Source: Haematobia irritans
Taxonomy: Eukaryota; Arthropoda; Insecta; Diptera; Muscidae
Reading direction: 5' to 3'
Length of the DNA: 64,000 nt
NCBI RefSeq assembly: GCF_050003625.1
Contig: NC_134397.1
Location: forward strand, 68,422,669 to 68,486,668
Shown here: piece after piece, positions 24,417 through 37,500 of the stretch
Layout: every line of letters starts with the position of its first letter
How positions within the stretch are numbered: the first letter of the stretch is position 1
Position numbers and translations under genes: made by a program
Notes under the pieces: model-generated
The model's database searches: none
Seen by the model: only the letters and a program-made list of their open reading frames with translations
What the model was told of the DNA's origin: nothing

Positions 24417-26426
24417 TTTTGTCTTATATATACCCCGTATGGACTAACGTAGAATTTAGAAGACGATGGTAAGAAGTTTTTTTTGGACCAATCCTGAAAA
24501 TATATATGTTTGAAGCAAATTGTGTTTGGGGTATATGTTACAAAGACAATTTTTTGAGTGTGTAGTTGTTGGTTTATCCGATTTTCTTATATCCTTGATT
24601 TACTGCAGTACCGGGATAGGATATATCAAGAAATTCTATTGCGTAATGGGTTGATAAATGGGAAAGACAAAATAATTGACAAATGCCGATTTAAGTATTA
24701 CCATTTTGGATAAAGTTTTTTTAAGTTTAAATAAAAATTAAATGAAACATTTTGCACATGACACATGAATATCCGATCTGATTTAATTTGAAAAAGTCCA
24801 TCTAAAAATTCTTGAATAAAAGTCTAGAACTCTATTTTTTGAAGAATAAAAAAACGGAAGGCGAACGAACAGTCTCGTTTACATCGAAAGGGTTTAGGCA
24901 TTTATGCTTGCACATCAAATTTTCTATTCCCTGAGCACATGGTAGTTTAGGCTACACCAATCCATTCTCTATACTGACATACTTTGTTGCCCACAAATCA
25001 TTTTGCCACATTAATGCCATTATGAAAGTTGACTAGAAAGTTGAATTTAGATTTTATTCCAAATTGTCATAATGATGCTCATTGTGGTCAATATTTTGCA
25101 GAAAATACATATTTAATATTTCACCTAATTGCTTAGTTAAATTCAATATAAAATCAATAACAAAAACTAATCGCAAATGGGCATTAGAAAAAATGGACAG
25201 TAAACTAGTAAAGAGAAGTTTTTTCTGATGTTTAAAGAAATTCTCTTTGATTCCTTGCAAAAGGCCCACAAGGAATAGGAAAATTCGTTTTCTTTTGAGC
25301 TTTATATTTTTCAAAATTTCAAAAAAGAAAGAAAAAACTCTAAACAAACAACAAATGAAACCAATGGAAATTGTATCGGCATAGCCATCGAACCATTATC
25401 TATGCAATACGATTTCCACTGGAGGTTATGGAGGAATCAACCAAATAACCAGACCAAAAGCAAAAACTGTTAATTGGCCATTCAAGTGTCAAGTTCATTT
25501 TGGCCACATTAGCGTTAACTATAAAAGGGTTTTTGGACAAACTAAAAATGGTCAATGTTACCAGATGCATATATTTGAGCTTGAGCAGCTATGGCAAGTC
25601 AGTGGTAAGGACGAGTAGTTGTGGTCGATGGAAGCGACTACACTAGTTTTTGCTTGGATGAAATGTTGCCGCTTTTAAAATGGGGACCCCATTTGGCTGG
25701 CTGATGGTGGTGGTGCATAAAATGAGATTTATTGCTTATGTTGTCGGTATTTGGTCCAGCGCATAAATTTTCTATTATTTCCTTCCCAACTCTCTTTCTC
25801 TTCCTTTGTCCTGGCAAATACTTCTCACTCTGGCAATTGGTCAAATCAGCCAAATGGAAAATAGCAGCAAGCAACAACAATAAATCGGCCAACAGCATTG
25901 GCCATTGATAGGCATTTAAATGAAATGTGTTACCATTAAAATAAAGAAAATGAAAAAAAAATCGGGTTTATTTTTAATGTGCATCGAAAAACGAAGCCAT
26001 GGGCAATCAGACTCAAAATAGCGACAATAAAATAAAATTGTTGCTGTTGTTGGTGTTTGTATTTGTTGCAGTTGTTGCAATTGTCCAAATAAGAAATAGT
26101 TTTGGTGCAATTGAAGCAGTAGTCGCTATGACAATTTGGTTGGTTATTGCTTATGTTGGTGTTTGTGATGTTTCTAGAATTCTACCTCGCGTAATTTTGC
26201 TCTCAATGGTCCATGGAAAGTTTATATTCATGTAGAGCAAAATCTGGAGCATCTAGGATGTATTGAACGAACAATTGGAATATCTGTTTACCCAATAGGA
26301 TCTTGATCTGAAATTCCAGTGGTTAGCATATTGTAGGCTATCGACCACGGGACCAGATTGTACTGCTATACAGATAGACAGTCCTGTGTTACCATAGTGC
26401 CACTGTTTTCAAGGGACACCACCTTA
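24417..26426. other. Intergenic DNA, mostly unrecognised
   Basis: Starts with a short DINE fragment (24420-24490) and has TTG/CAA-rich stretches at 25860-25890 and 26035-26090. No credible gene: the ORFs at 25054, 25638, 25916 and 25999 derive from simple sequence or have no recognisable motif. Confidence 0.45.
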
Positions 26427-26430
26427 TTAA

Positions 26431-26663
26431 CCCTCTAATATCCCATTTCTTTGTCAGCTGAATAAATACTCAATGTTAAAGACACAAAATCAAAAAAACT
26501 AAACTAGAAAAAAATCATATGGTATAAGCTGCAAAGTTTTAAAAACAGTTTTAATTAAGTTTTTTATTTTATTTTATCCATTTTTGTGGTCATAAGCTGT
26601 GTTTTACTAAAAGCTCCCTGATTTAATGAAGCCTGCCTAAAGGCAGGATTGGGCATTAGAGGG
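26431..26663. mobile_element. piggyBac-like MITE, copy 2
   Basis: 233 bp, termini CCCTCTAATATCCC and GGGCATTAGAGGG, left flank TTAA (26427-26430), right flank TTCA (one base changed). Homologous along its length to 11594-11835. Confidence 0.78.
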
Positions 26664-26702
26664 TTCATGTGTCACTAAATATTATGCTTTTTCACATTTT
26701 TA

Positions 26703-28004
26703 AAGGGTGATACGGTCAAAATTTGGTCAAGGGAAAATGCGTGTAAATCTGTGAAATCTTTTATTTCAAAAATCAAATCAAATTTCTTTTTCAAGTTCAA
26801 TTAGTATAAAATTCTGGTAAAATATTCAATTAGGCTTTCGCTTTTCCAAATCCGAATTGCCGGGCCTCACACTTGACACCTGCCATCAGATTTTGTACAG
26901 CCACCTTGTCCACCTTCTTCGCCGCAGAAAGCCAGTTTGCCTTGAACTGCTGCTCGTCCTTAGCAGTTTTTTTTTGGTCTTCTTTAGGTTCCGCTTGACA
27001 ATAGCCCAGTATTTCTCAATTGGGCGGAGCTCTGGCGTGTTGGGAGGGTTCTTGTCCTTGGGAACCACCTGCACGTTGTTGGCGGCGTACCACTCCATGG
27101 CCTTTTTACCGTAATGGCAAGATGCCAAATCCGGCCAAAACAGTACGGAACAACCGCGTTTCTTCAGGAAAGGCAGCAGACGTTTATTGAAACACTCTTT
27201 CACGTAAATTTCTTGGTTGACAGTCCCGGAAGCTATGAAAATGCTGCTTTTCAAGCCACAGGTACAGATGGCTTGCCAAACCAGATATTTCTTTGCGAAC
27301 TTTGACAGTTTTATGTGCTTGAAAATATCTGCTACCTTTCCCCTTCCTTTTGCCGTATAAAACTCCTGTCCCGGAAGCTGCTTGTAGTCGGCTTTGACGT
27401 AGGTTTCGTCGTCCATTACCACGCAGTCAAACTTCGTCAGCATCGTCGTGTACAGCCTCCGGGATCGCGCTTTGGCCGTCGTATTTTGTTTATCATCGCG
27501 ATTTGGAGTCACTACCTTCTTGTAAGTCGATAGTCCGGCTCGTTTTTTGGCTCGATGCATGGTTGTAGACGATACACCCAGCTTATTTGCGGCATCTCGG
27601 AGAGAGAGGTTAGGGTTTCGCTTGAAACTACCGGCAACTCTCTTTGTCGTCTCAGCGGCTTCCGGTTTTCGATTTCCCCCCGATCCTGACTTCCTGGCTG
27701 TCGACAAACGTTCCCCAAACACTTTAATTACATTTGTAACGGTTGATTTGACAACGTTTAGCGATTTTGCCAGCTTTGCGTGCGAGTAGCTCGGATTTTC
27801 GCGATGCGCGAGCAAAATTTTGATACGCTGTTCTTCTTGCTTGGACGGCATTTTGACAACTGAAGATTGAATTCCAAAATCAAAATAAGAGCAACATTCT
27901 ACACACACACACCTTCAAAATGAGGGATGTTCAGGTTTTTTAAATGCAACATTGAAAGAAATACGTCAAGTTTATATTGACCAAATTTTGACCGTATCAC
28001 CCTT
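26703..28004 (-). mobile_element. Tc1/mariner-superfamily DD37E transposon, nearly complete
   Basis: 1302 bp with inverted termini AAGGGTGATACGGTCAAAAT and its complement, flanked by TA (26701-26702 and 28005-28006). It encodes one transposase on the minus strand. Both TIRs are intact and nearly identical, so insertion is fairly recent. Confidence 0.9.
26830..27851 (-). pseudogene. DD37E transposase with one frameshift
   Basis: The start ATG at 27849-27851 (MPSKQEEQRIKILLAHREN) suits the family better than upstream codons in the 5' UTR. Two helix-turn-helix regions lie at about residues 5-50 and 70-115 (YSHAKLAKSLNVVKSTVTNV; SLRDAANKLGVSSTTMHRAK). Catalytic residues are visible: Asp in VVMDDETYV, Asp in LFWPDLASCHYG and, 37 residues later, Glu in LRPIEKYWA, giving DD37E. 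A run of nine A (read on the minus strand, about 26967-26975) shifts the frame; after it the original frame continues with KDEQQFKANWLSAAKKVDKV to TAA at 26830-26832. Otherwise the frame is open, so it died recently or the shift is a sequencing error. Confidence 0.88.
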
Positions 28005-28006
28005 TA

Positions 28007-28561
28007 TGCCACCTTTTAGTTAGTTCCTTTTACATCGCATTAGTTCGTTTGCATATTTTGATCCCAACCCCCTTTAAAAATACGGATGTTATTCATGAAT
28101 TCAAATATTATGTTTGTTTGTATCTTCTACATTATTTTTTAAAACGAATACTTGAACTGTCTAAAAGTATACAGAGAAAATGTCCCATAGTAAACCAACT
28201 ACGTCCCTGAACGGTCAAATTCAGTGTGTGAAAAAAAAAGTAATCCGCCATATTTCAGTTTTCGGAATCGCAAAAATTTCGTTTGGTTTTATTTTCTCAA
28301 ACCCAAAAATATATAAAAATAAGTCTTGACAATATAGTTTTCTTTAATCAGAATTGCAATTGGATAAGAAAAATAAATTCTTGCGATTTGAGTTTCCGAA
28401 TATCGAAACATGGGGAAATTTTTTTCATCTAATTCATATTTTCCCTTTGACCCTTAAATGCACAAAATCACCGATTCCTCCGAAAAAATATATAATATGA
28501 AAAATGGTAAAAAAGAACATATGCACACCACATTAATAAAAATAGTGGTGGTAACTTAAAA
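28007..28561. other. Intergenic DNA, nothing recognised
   Basis: No ORF, RNA or known repeat seen. Confidence 0.45.
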
Positions 28562-29829
28562 AACAAGTATATACGGCCGTAAATTCGGCCAGGCCGAATC
28601 TTATGTACCCTCCACCATGGATTGCGTTGAAACTTCTGCGAAAGACTGTTGTGGTATCTTAAAACGTTTTAACATCGTTTTCTAAATTGTGAGTTATTCC
28701 ATACGTGGTATATATTAGACAATACGTAGAGAGCCAGAATTGAAATATGGGGGTCGCTTATATGGGGGCTATATACAATTATGAAACTGATATGGACCAA
28801 TTTTTGTGTGATTGGGGATCGATTTATCTGATGGCTATATAACTATAGACCGATATAGACCTAGTTAGGCATGGTTGTTAACGGCCATATACTAGCACAA
28901 TGTACCAAATTTCAACTGACTCGTATGAAATTTGCTCCTCCAAGAGGCTTCAAAACCAAATCTCGGAATCGGTTTATATGGGGGCTATATATGATTATGG
29001 ACTGATATGGACCACTTTTGGCATAGTTCTTAAATATCATATACTACCACCACGTACCAAATTTCAACCAGATCGGATGAATTTTGCTTCTCCAAAAGGC
29101 TTTGGACTGATATGAACCAATTCCTGCATTGTTGGTGGATACCATATACTAACTTCAGGTACCAAATTTCAACCGAATCGGATGAATTTTGCTTTTCCAA
29201 AAGGCTCCGGAGGTCAAATCTGGGGATCGGTTTATATAGGGCCAATATATAATTATGGACCGATTTCGACCAATTTTTGCATGGTCATTAGAGACCATAT
29301 GTTAACACCATGTACCAAATTTCAGCCGGATCGGATGAAATTTGCTTCTCTTAGAGGCTCCGCAAGCCAAATCGGGGGATCGGTTTATATGGGGGCTATA
29401 TATAATTATGGACCGATGTGGACCAATTTTTGCATGATTCTTAGAGACTACTAACACCCTGTACCAAATTTCAGCCGGATCGGATGAAATTTGCTTCTCT
29501 TAGAGGATTCGCAAGCCAAATTTGGGGGGTCCCTTTATATGGGGGCTATACGTAAAAGTGGACCGATATGGCCCATTTGCAATACCATCCGACCTACATC
29601 AATAACAACTACTTGTGCAAAGTTTCAAGTCGATAGTTTGTTTCGTTCGGAAGTTAGCGTGATTTCAACAGACAGACGGACGGACGGACATGCTCAGATC
29701 GACTCAGAATTTCACCACGACCCAGAATATATATATACTTTATGGGGTCTTAGAGCAATACTTCGATGTGTTACAAACGGAATGATAAAGTTAATATACC
29801 CCCCATCCTATGGTGGAGGGTATAAAAAA
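28562..29829 (+). mobile_element. DINE/Helentron-like element, family A
   Basis: From ACAAGTATATACGGCCGTAA to GGAGGGTATAAAAA. It lacks the 29-bp array and has about five 153-bp-type units, with (GACG)n at 29670-29690 in the 3' block. Confidence 0.8.
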
Positions 29830-29909
29830 ATGAAGTTCAGTTTTGCAAAACTGTCTTTAGTACCATACAAAGATGGGCGGTTTTTTAGTAAAATTTACAA
29901 TTTCCCCCA

Positions 29910-31004
29910 TTTTTATACCCATCACCATAGTGACGGGGGTATAGTAAGTTTGTCATTCCGTTTGTAACACATCGAAATAGCGACCATATACAGTATATAT
30001 ATTCTTGATCAGGGAGAAATTCTAAGACGATATAGTCATGTCCGTCTGTCTGTCTGTCTGTTGTAATCACTCTACAGTCTTCAATAATAAAGCAATCGTG
30101 CTGAAATTTCGTACAAACTCGTCTTTTGTCTGCAGGCAGGTCAAGTTCGAAGATGGGCTATATCGGTTCAAGTTTTGATGTAGTTCCCATATAAACCGAC
30201 TTCCCGATTTGGGGTCTTGGGCTTATAAAAACCTTAGTTTCTATCCAATTTGCCTGAAATTGGGAATCTAAAGGTATTTTATTACCACAAAGAGGTGTGC
30301 CAAAAATGGTGAGTATCGGTCCATGTTTAGGTATAGCCCCCATATAGACCGATTTCACGATTTTACTTCTTGGGCTTCTATAATCCGTAGTGATTATCCA
30401 ATTTGGTTGAAATTTTAAATCTAGAGGTATTTTAGGACCATAAAGAGGTGTGCTAAAAATGGTGAGTATCGGTCCAGTTTTTGGTATATCCCCCATATAG
30501 AACGATCTCCCGACTTGGGGTCTTGGGATTATAGAATCCGTAATTTTTATCCAATTTGCCTGAAATTGGAAATCTGGAGGTATTTTAGAACAATAAAGAG
30601 GTGTTCCGAAAATGGTGAGTATCGGTCCATGTTTTGGTATAGCCCTCATATAGACCGATCTCCAGTTTTTACTTATTGTGCTTTTAGAAACTATAGTTTT
30701 TATCAAATTTGCATGAAATTTTAAATCTAGAAGTATTTTAGGAACATAAAGAGGTGTGCCGAAAATGGCACACGATGTTTATGATTCCTCTAAAACTCAA
30801 ACAAATATGGTTCTTATAAATCCAGAATCTGATCTAGTCTTCATAGGTAAAATCTTTGAATTTATCTTAGGGAAGTGTACTGGTTGAACTGATCTGCTTG
30901 TCACCAAATCCCCCTGAAATTTTCACAGGAAACTATAATATGTGATTCATGGTGGTGGGTATTTAAGATTCGGCCCGGCCGAACTTACTGCTTTATATAC
31001 TTGT
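29910..31004 (-). mobile_element. DINE/Helentron-like element, family B
   Basis: Inverted copy: TTTTATACCCATCACCATAG at the left, TTCGGCCCGGCCGAACTTAC and TTTATATACTTGTT at the right. It shares the terminal architecture of family A, but the body differs (ACTTCTTGGGCTTCTA, GCCTGAAATTGG, CCATATAGACCGAT repeats) and (GTCT)n replaces (GACG)n. Confidence 0.78.
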
Positions 31005-31170
31005 TTTTAGTTATTTTTTTCTTTTCGAGAAGGATGCACTTCGTCAATGGTAGTTAAAAATCCGAAATTGTCAGAAAGTTTTCGTTATTTTAATTAATCT
31101 CAAAATGTAGTTCAATTTTCGCACGAGATAGTTTTTTTTTCCCCATAACATAGTTTACTTTTTTCTGTGC
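31005..31170. repeat. MITE fragment (CACAGAAAAAAGTAAACT end)
   Basis: Ends TAGTTTACTTTTTTCTGTG, matching the right end of the MITE at 19759; words TTCAATTTTCGCACGAGATA are shared. Confidence 0.6.
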
Positions 31171-32444
31171 ATATGAACATACCGTACTATAAACTTGGGT
31201 ACCATATAATTACAATGTCCATCATTTGATAAAGTGTATAAAAATATTCGACTATTACCGTATATTGAAACTGAATATTCCTTGGAGGTTTTTGGTAGTT
31301 ATGTTTTGCAATTGTTTGAATTATTGACTAGTTTTACACTAAGCTAACTGCAAGGCTCACCGGCTACTTTGGCATAGTTGTATTCGCATTTGTAACAAAT
31401 ACAATAAATTGCAATATCATTAGCCATATCATTTGCAAATTCGCATCGCCTAAAATTTTTATTTCTCCCATTGGTGGAGCAATACGATTGCCAACCAATA
31501 CTGGAAAAAAGCCTGAGGGCATAGTGCGAATATTTATTCGTATTCGTACGTTGGCTACAAGAGATGCATAATTGTTTCCATTGCATATAAATTGTTGCAA
31601 GAGTTGTGGTTTTTTTTTTGTTGTGCTCATGTAGTGTCTTTTCCTATAGATGGAGGATGCCTAAGTTACTCCTCCTATAGTTTCCATCGTTATTTTCGTT
31701 TCACACGATCGATAAAAATTTACAGTTTTATTTAAATGCTAAAATATATTGGACTATGAAGATATTTAACATGAATTTATGGGGAATTCTTTTTCTCTCG
31801 GGGGTAACGGAGTTGTGTGATTTATGCAAACTTGAAAATAATTGTTTTTAAATTAGTTTGTCGTATAAAAACCTGTACACCATAAAAACGAGCTTGGGTG
31901 TATATAAAGCAAGGAAAGTAATCAGAACTACTTAAAGGCAAAGCGCAGTTAAAAAAAGAACGAAACACAAGACTTAAGACACAAACACTTTGCATGGGTT
32001 TGCACAGGTTATTATAACTTTGGTGTACATCAACATACCGGTTAACAGCATATGTAGGGATATCAGCAAATCATAATGATACTGTTTATATATATTGAAC
32101 AAACTAACGGAATGCAACTAACTTAAGAATACAAAATAAAATCCTGGCAGGGAAACCTGTAAACCCTCAGCACACAGAATCTGAATTAAAGAGGCCAAGA
32201 AAATACACTTTGGACCATTCATGACTTGCTTGGGTTGGGTATTTCAATGAAATTGACGACCGACCAGGGTCGGTGAGTTATGGCTGCCATGATCACGACC
32301 AACAACTTTGCTACCTACTTTATCCTAAGCGAAGGTGAGTCCATGATTGTGGCCGCTATGTGCCTACAAGGCCCAGAAGTCTGATCTGCTTCCAATTTTC
32401 CGCACAAGGGCAGTGGCATTATTTTGACTTTGGATTGCTTTATT
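31171..32444. other. Intergenic DNA; one doubtful ORF pair
   Basis: Mostly unrecognised. On the minus strand two overlapping open frames (88 aa at 31364-31630; 80 aa at 31344-31586, with several Cys) occur without recognised domain. A TATATAAAG motif at 31902 could be a TATA box, but no gene follows. Confidence 0.35.
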
Positions 32445-32888
32445 TTTATACTCACCACCATAGAATGGTGACGGGGGTATAATAAGTTTGTCATTCCGTT
32501 TGTAACACATCGAAATATCGATTTCCGACTATATAAAGTATATATATTCGTGATCAAGGAAAAATTCGAAGACGATATACGCATGTCCGTCTGGTCGTCT
32601 GTCTGTTTGGTGTAATCATGCTACAGTCTTCAATAATGGTGCTATCGTCCTGAAATTTGGTACAGAATCATCTTTTGTCTGCACGCAGGCCAAGTTCGAA
32701 GATGGGCTATATCGGTGCATGTTTTGATATAGCTCCCATATAAAGCGATCGCCCGATTTTGGGTCTTGTGGTTATAGAACCCGTAGTTTTTATCCAATTT
32801 GCCTGAAATTGGAAATCTAGAGATCTCCTAGAACCATAAAGAGGCATCCGTTAACAAATTTGATTGAAATTGGAAATCTAGCGGTATT
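32445..32888 (-). mobile_element. DINE family B fragment
   Basis: Inverted 3' block (TTTTATACTCACCACCATAG, TTTGTAACACATCGAAATAT, GTCCGTCTGGTCGTCTGTCTG) and about one and a half body units; 5' end absent. Confidence 0.7.
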
Positions 32889-34147
32889 AGGCTAACTTGC
32901 CTTTAATAACTCAGAAAAATTCTTTAAATTTAATGAGATTGTCTTTAAATTTGTTGTTTTTTTGCATCTTGACTACAAAGCAAAAAGTCGTTCAAAAATA
33001 GGACATGTTTTCCAACACCTTATTTTAAAGACGTTTTTTACTTGAAACATAGCATAATTTCTACTGAAAGTCGAGTCTCAATTTAGAAAATAAAGTTGTC
33101 GTTAACTCGTCTTTAAAGGACTTTGAAAAATTAAAATTTGCTTCCTAGAAGCAAGTACACAAAACCCAAATTAAAAAGAGAATTGTGTCTTGTTGTCCGC
33201 TTCTTTGGCTCGAAATCAATACCAAATTTTTTAAAGTAAAGACAAAATCTTTGGAACCGGGCATGCTTTTTTTCAGTGCATGAAATGTAAAGAAAGTTTG
33301 AACTTTTTACGACAATAAATTAATGTAGAACACTTCTTAGACATTCCTTTGTTACATTTACAAAACTAAATGAATATTTCTTTGTTTTACAGAAGAATTT
33401 ACGAATGAATATTGTTTCGTACACTGAAAAAATATTGTCATGAGGTCAAAGATTTCATGTCTTTAAACTACGAATGCAAATTTTGCTTAGTATAGAAGAC
33501 GCATTTCTCTAATATAAAGCTTTTTTCCTTGTCCAAAAGTCTATAAACTTTTCAATGAAGTCGTATTGTCCTTGTAATTAAGTGATTTGACTTAAAAATG
33601 GGTATCATAATATGAAAGAAAAAATTTTTGGGCTGAGGTCAATTTGACTTTAATAATTCAGAAAAATTCTTTAAATTTAATGAAATTGTCTTTAAATTTG
33701 TTGTTTTTTTTTGCATGTTGACTACAAAGCAAAAATCGTTAAAAAATAGGACATGTTTGTCAACATCTTATTTTAAAGACGTTTTTTACTTGAAACATTG
33801 CATCATTTCTACTGAAAGTCGAGCCTCAATTTAGAAAATAAAGTTGTCGTTAACTCGTTTTTAAAGGACTTTGAAAAATTAAAATTTGCTTCCTAGAAGC
33901 AAGTACACAAAACCCAAATTTAAGAGAGAATTGTGTCTTAAAAGTATCCTTACTTGTATTCTCCGCTTCTTTGGCTCGGAATCAATACCAAATTTTTTAA
34001 AGTGAAGACAAAATCTTTGGAACGGGGCATGTTCGACATTCTTAGACATTCCTTTGTTACATTTAGAAAACTCAATGAATATTTCTTTGTTTTACCGAAG
34101 AATTTACGAAAGTGTTTCGTAAATATAACGAATAATTTTTTTGAGTG
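32889..34147 (+). mobile_element. CACTGAAAAA MITE family, one and a half copies in tandem
   Basis: 32889-33280 is a 3' half ending GCATGCTTTTTTTCAGTG. 33423-34147 is a longer copy, starting CACTGAAAAAATATTGTC after TA and ending TTTTTTTGAGTG before TA. The stretch 33343-33420 repeats near 34053-34125. Confidence 0.65.
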
Positions 34148-34187
34148 TAATATACTTGATAGGGTCAATAATCGATATTGTGATGTG

Positions 34188-34508
34188 TTAGGTTAGGTTA
34201 GGTTATGTGGCAGCCCGATGTATCAGGCTCACTTAGACTATTCAGTCCATTGTGATACCACAGTGGTGAACTTCTCTCTTATCACTGAGTGCTGCCCGAT
34301 TCCATGTTAAGCTCAATGACAAGGGACCTCCTTTTTATAGCCGAAACCATTAGAGAAGCTTTTAAACCCTCAGAAATGTCACCAGCATTACTGAGGTGGG
34401 ATAATCCACCGCTGAAAAACTTTTTGGTGTTCGGTCGTAGCAGGAATCGAACCCACGACCTTGTGTATGCAAGGCGGGCATGCTAACCATTGCACCACGG
34501 TGGCTCCC
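34188..34508 (-). mobile_element. tRNA-headed SINE, full length, with target duplication
   Basis: Flanked by the direct repeat TATTGTGATGTG (34176-34187 and 34509-34520). The head on the minus strand is tRNA-like: TGCAATGGTTAGCATGCC (box A), CCGCCTTGCATACACAAGG, GTGGGTTCGATTCC (box B). The tail is (TAACC)n. Inserted in a DINE remnant (ATTTCGATGTGTT-like sequence). Confidence 0.9.
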
Positions 34509-34520
34509 TATTGTGATGTG

Positions 34521-37500
34521 TTGGAAATAGAATGATAAATTTATTATATCTCCATCTTGTGGTGGTGCGTATAGCAAAACGAAAGACTTAAGACACAAAC
34601 ATTTTGTTTGCTTGGCGAATGCATACTATTCTATAGTGGAGTGTTTAACAAAACAAAAGACTTAAGACACAAACTCTGTACATGACCATGGACGGACTGT
34701 GGCATCATTGGTCTACATGAAAATAAATGCGAAATTAAAAGTTATCTCCCACTACAAGGAATTTGGCTCAGTTTTACTTTTAATTACTAACCCATCTAGA
34801 CTCAATTGACCAAATAAAAGACTTAAAATACGATTATTTTCAGATTTTTATTCTCACACCTTTATTCAATTGAATTATATTTTTATTTGCGCAATGCTTC
34901 TTGTCATTAAATTTCGTTCTATATATAGATTTTTGTTCAGATCTGCTCTTTTACTTCCTGCTACATATATAATAATAAAAATTGTTATTTATGTTTGTTT
35001 TCCATTGTTTATTTGTTGCGTTGTATTTTTGTTTTATTTGTCAACTTTTGTAAATATGCATTTTCACAAAAATGTTAATTTGACAATGACAATTTTTGTT
35101 TATTTTGTTGTCTGTTGTCCATGGTTTTACAATTAAATGTTATGCCTTGTTTTTTGTTTCCATTAATAGTTTTTATTTAAATGCTTTCTTGTTTTGTGTT
35201 TTTGTTTATTAATTAATGTATGTTTTTATTTTGTATATAAATACTATATAACAGAATGAATGAAGGTGAAATGAAAAGAAAAAAAATTATTGTTATTTTT
35301 GCATTTAGTTTTACAATTAATGACACTTAATGACATAAAGGTACTGATTCATTTAATAGATTAATTTTTCTTGTTTTTTTTTGCATTCAATTATTATGAT
35401 TATTCACTTTTCTTTGAATTCAAATAAATTTTGAAAATTATATATTGTACCATTTTAAAGCAGGCTTATAATGTCAGAATGACTTTGAATTTATTAATTT
35501 TTAAATGTTTTTTTGTTTTTTATTGTTTTTTTATAAAGGATATGAATAAACGTTTGCAAATAGAAAATATTTTACAGTGATCACTTGATTTAATTAAAAA
35601 AATATTTATACACAATAAAAAACAAAACAAAAAAAAAAAACAAATAATGATAATAAAAAGTCCCCCAGCATGCTTCGCTATAATAACAGGTACTTAAAAA
35701 ATATCCAAGTATAGTGACTGAGTTATAAGGAAATTTCTTATATATGAAAATGAACCGAACTACGTTTTATGGTGGTTAAGAATCTTTTGAAATATAATTA
35801 TAATGCCTAAAAATGGTTTGACTGCTGTAAATACTCGAAAAAGTTACTGAGTAGAAAAATCTATTCAAAAATGCCAGAGAGACTCGGACTTTGAAGCTAC
35901 GTAAGTTAAAGACTTTGGTGATTTATTTGGAAGTTATCGTGCCATACAAATTCCAAATTTGCTTTGGTTAGCGTACGATTTGAAGCCGAGAAACGGCGAA
36001 AGTCGATTTTTCAGTTGCGAACAACTGCTCCAAAGGCAACAAAGGAAGGGTTTATAACATCGATGGACAATACTTCGATTGTCTGTTACAATTTTTTTGG
36101 AATTATTTCTCAAATATTTCAAATATATAAAAATTCAGCATTTTTAATAAAAACGTTCGATTGCCACAGAGTACTGCTCTATACTCTTTATTTATGGGAA
36201 ACAAAATGTTTTGCTCATTTTTTGGCCAACGCTTCGTAATGATGAAAACAAATACTTTCCTTACAGAAAAATCCCTTGCAAAAGTAATAAAGGTTTCCAT
36301 TTATTTTTATTTGCCAATTTTAATCTAAGACATAGAGGGCTACGATCAAATTTCTCTTTTCCTTATTGCTTTTAGCTTTTTAGCTTAAAATTGACATTTA
36401 TTGTATTTTCTAGCGAAGCAAACCAGCTACTTATATTAATGAAGGTAAATAAACTTACATAACATTTAAGAAATTAACAATAATTCCTTATTTGATTTAC
36501 AATTCTATTAAAATTTTATGCTGAAAAAATGTTTGTTTCAATTTAAATTTCATATAAAATAAGTTTTCTTTTTTTATGCTAAAATATCAGACTAGTTTTT
36601 ATTTTCTTCATGAAACCAATAAATATTGCACTTAAAATTAATAACAAAAATTTTTTTAATATAAATAATAAATACTTAAATATGATTAATGTGTAATTAT
36701 TTTTTAAAAACAATTTACAATCTTTGTTTATATAGATATAGATTTTTGTAAGCATTAAGGGCTTATAACTTTGATTATTCTTTTTGTTTCCTTTTTGTTT
36801 TAATTTTCCAATAGATTTAACATTCATTTAGGTTTTGTTTTTTTTTTAATATTTTAAAAATTTCTCTAAAGCCGATTCAATAAATATGATTGGGAGTTCT
36901 TTTGGAGTTTCCAATTTGTATAGGATTTATATGATTTTTTATATTCCTTGAAGATATGATAACTAATTGCTAAAGGTTTTTTGTTTGTTATTGTATTGAG
37001 AATTGTTTTGTTAATTTTTTTGGGTATATTTGGATTTATCTATATATGATGTGTTTTTTTTTTCATTAAAGAATACATATTTTAATTGGTGTAATAATTC
37101 TTTGTTTTGTTAACAATATTTCAGTTAATTGGTTTTCTTTGTGTTTTTGGTTCAGTAAACATTTGGGTTATTTTGAATTGTTTATATTTAATATACATTT
37201 AAATTGTTTAATAAGAATTTTAATAATTTATATGATAGTTTGTGTTTTTTTATAGTAAATTTTTATAAGGAATGTTATTTTTGTTTGTTTGTTTAGTTTT
37301 CAAAGATATTTACTTGAAATTAGTTTTAAGATGTTTGTAGATGTTTGTTGTTGTATACACTATTGATAAAAATTGTTGTAATTGTTTGTGTCTTTGTTAT
37401 AGTACCAGTATTAATAAATGCTTTTGTTTCAAATGTTATTTTTAAAATTTTTATCAGTTTGGGGATATATTTTGTTTTTATTTAATTTAGAGAAATGCAT

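Noticed and set aside
25999..26235. 78-codon ORF that looks like a membrane protein
   Set aside because: Hydrophobicity comes from TTG-rich simple sequence.
26857..27789. Plus-strand ORFs opposite the DD37E transposase
   Set aside because: Antisense shadows; the minus-strand frame has the catalytic motifs.
30158..30706. 182-codon minus-strand ORF
   Set aside because: Family B DINE units with a 153-bp period; no protein domain.
31344..31630. Two overlapping minus-strand ORFs with Cys-rich end
   Set aside because: Short, no recognised domain, no splice context; retained only as doubtful.
34188..34200. TTAGG repeats as telomere sequence
   Set aside because: It is the short tail of a SINE, repeated at the same place in the other copies; flies do not use TTAGG telomeres.
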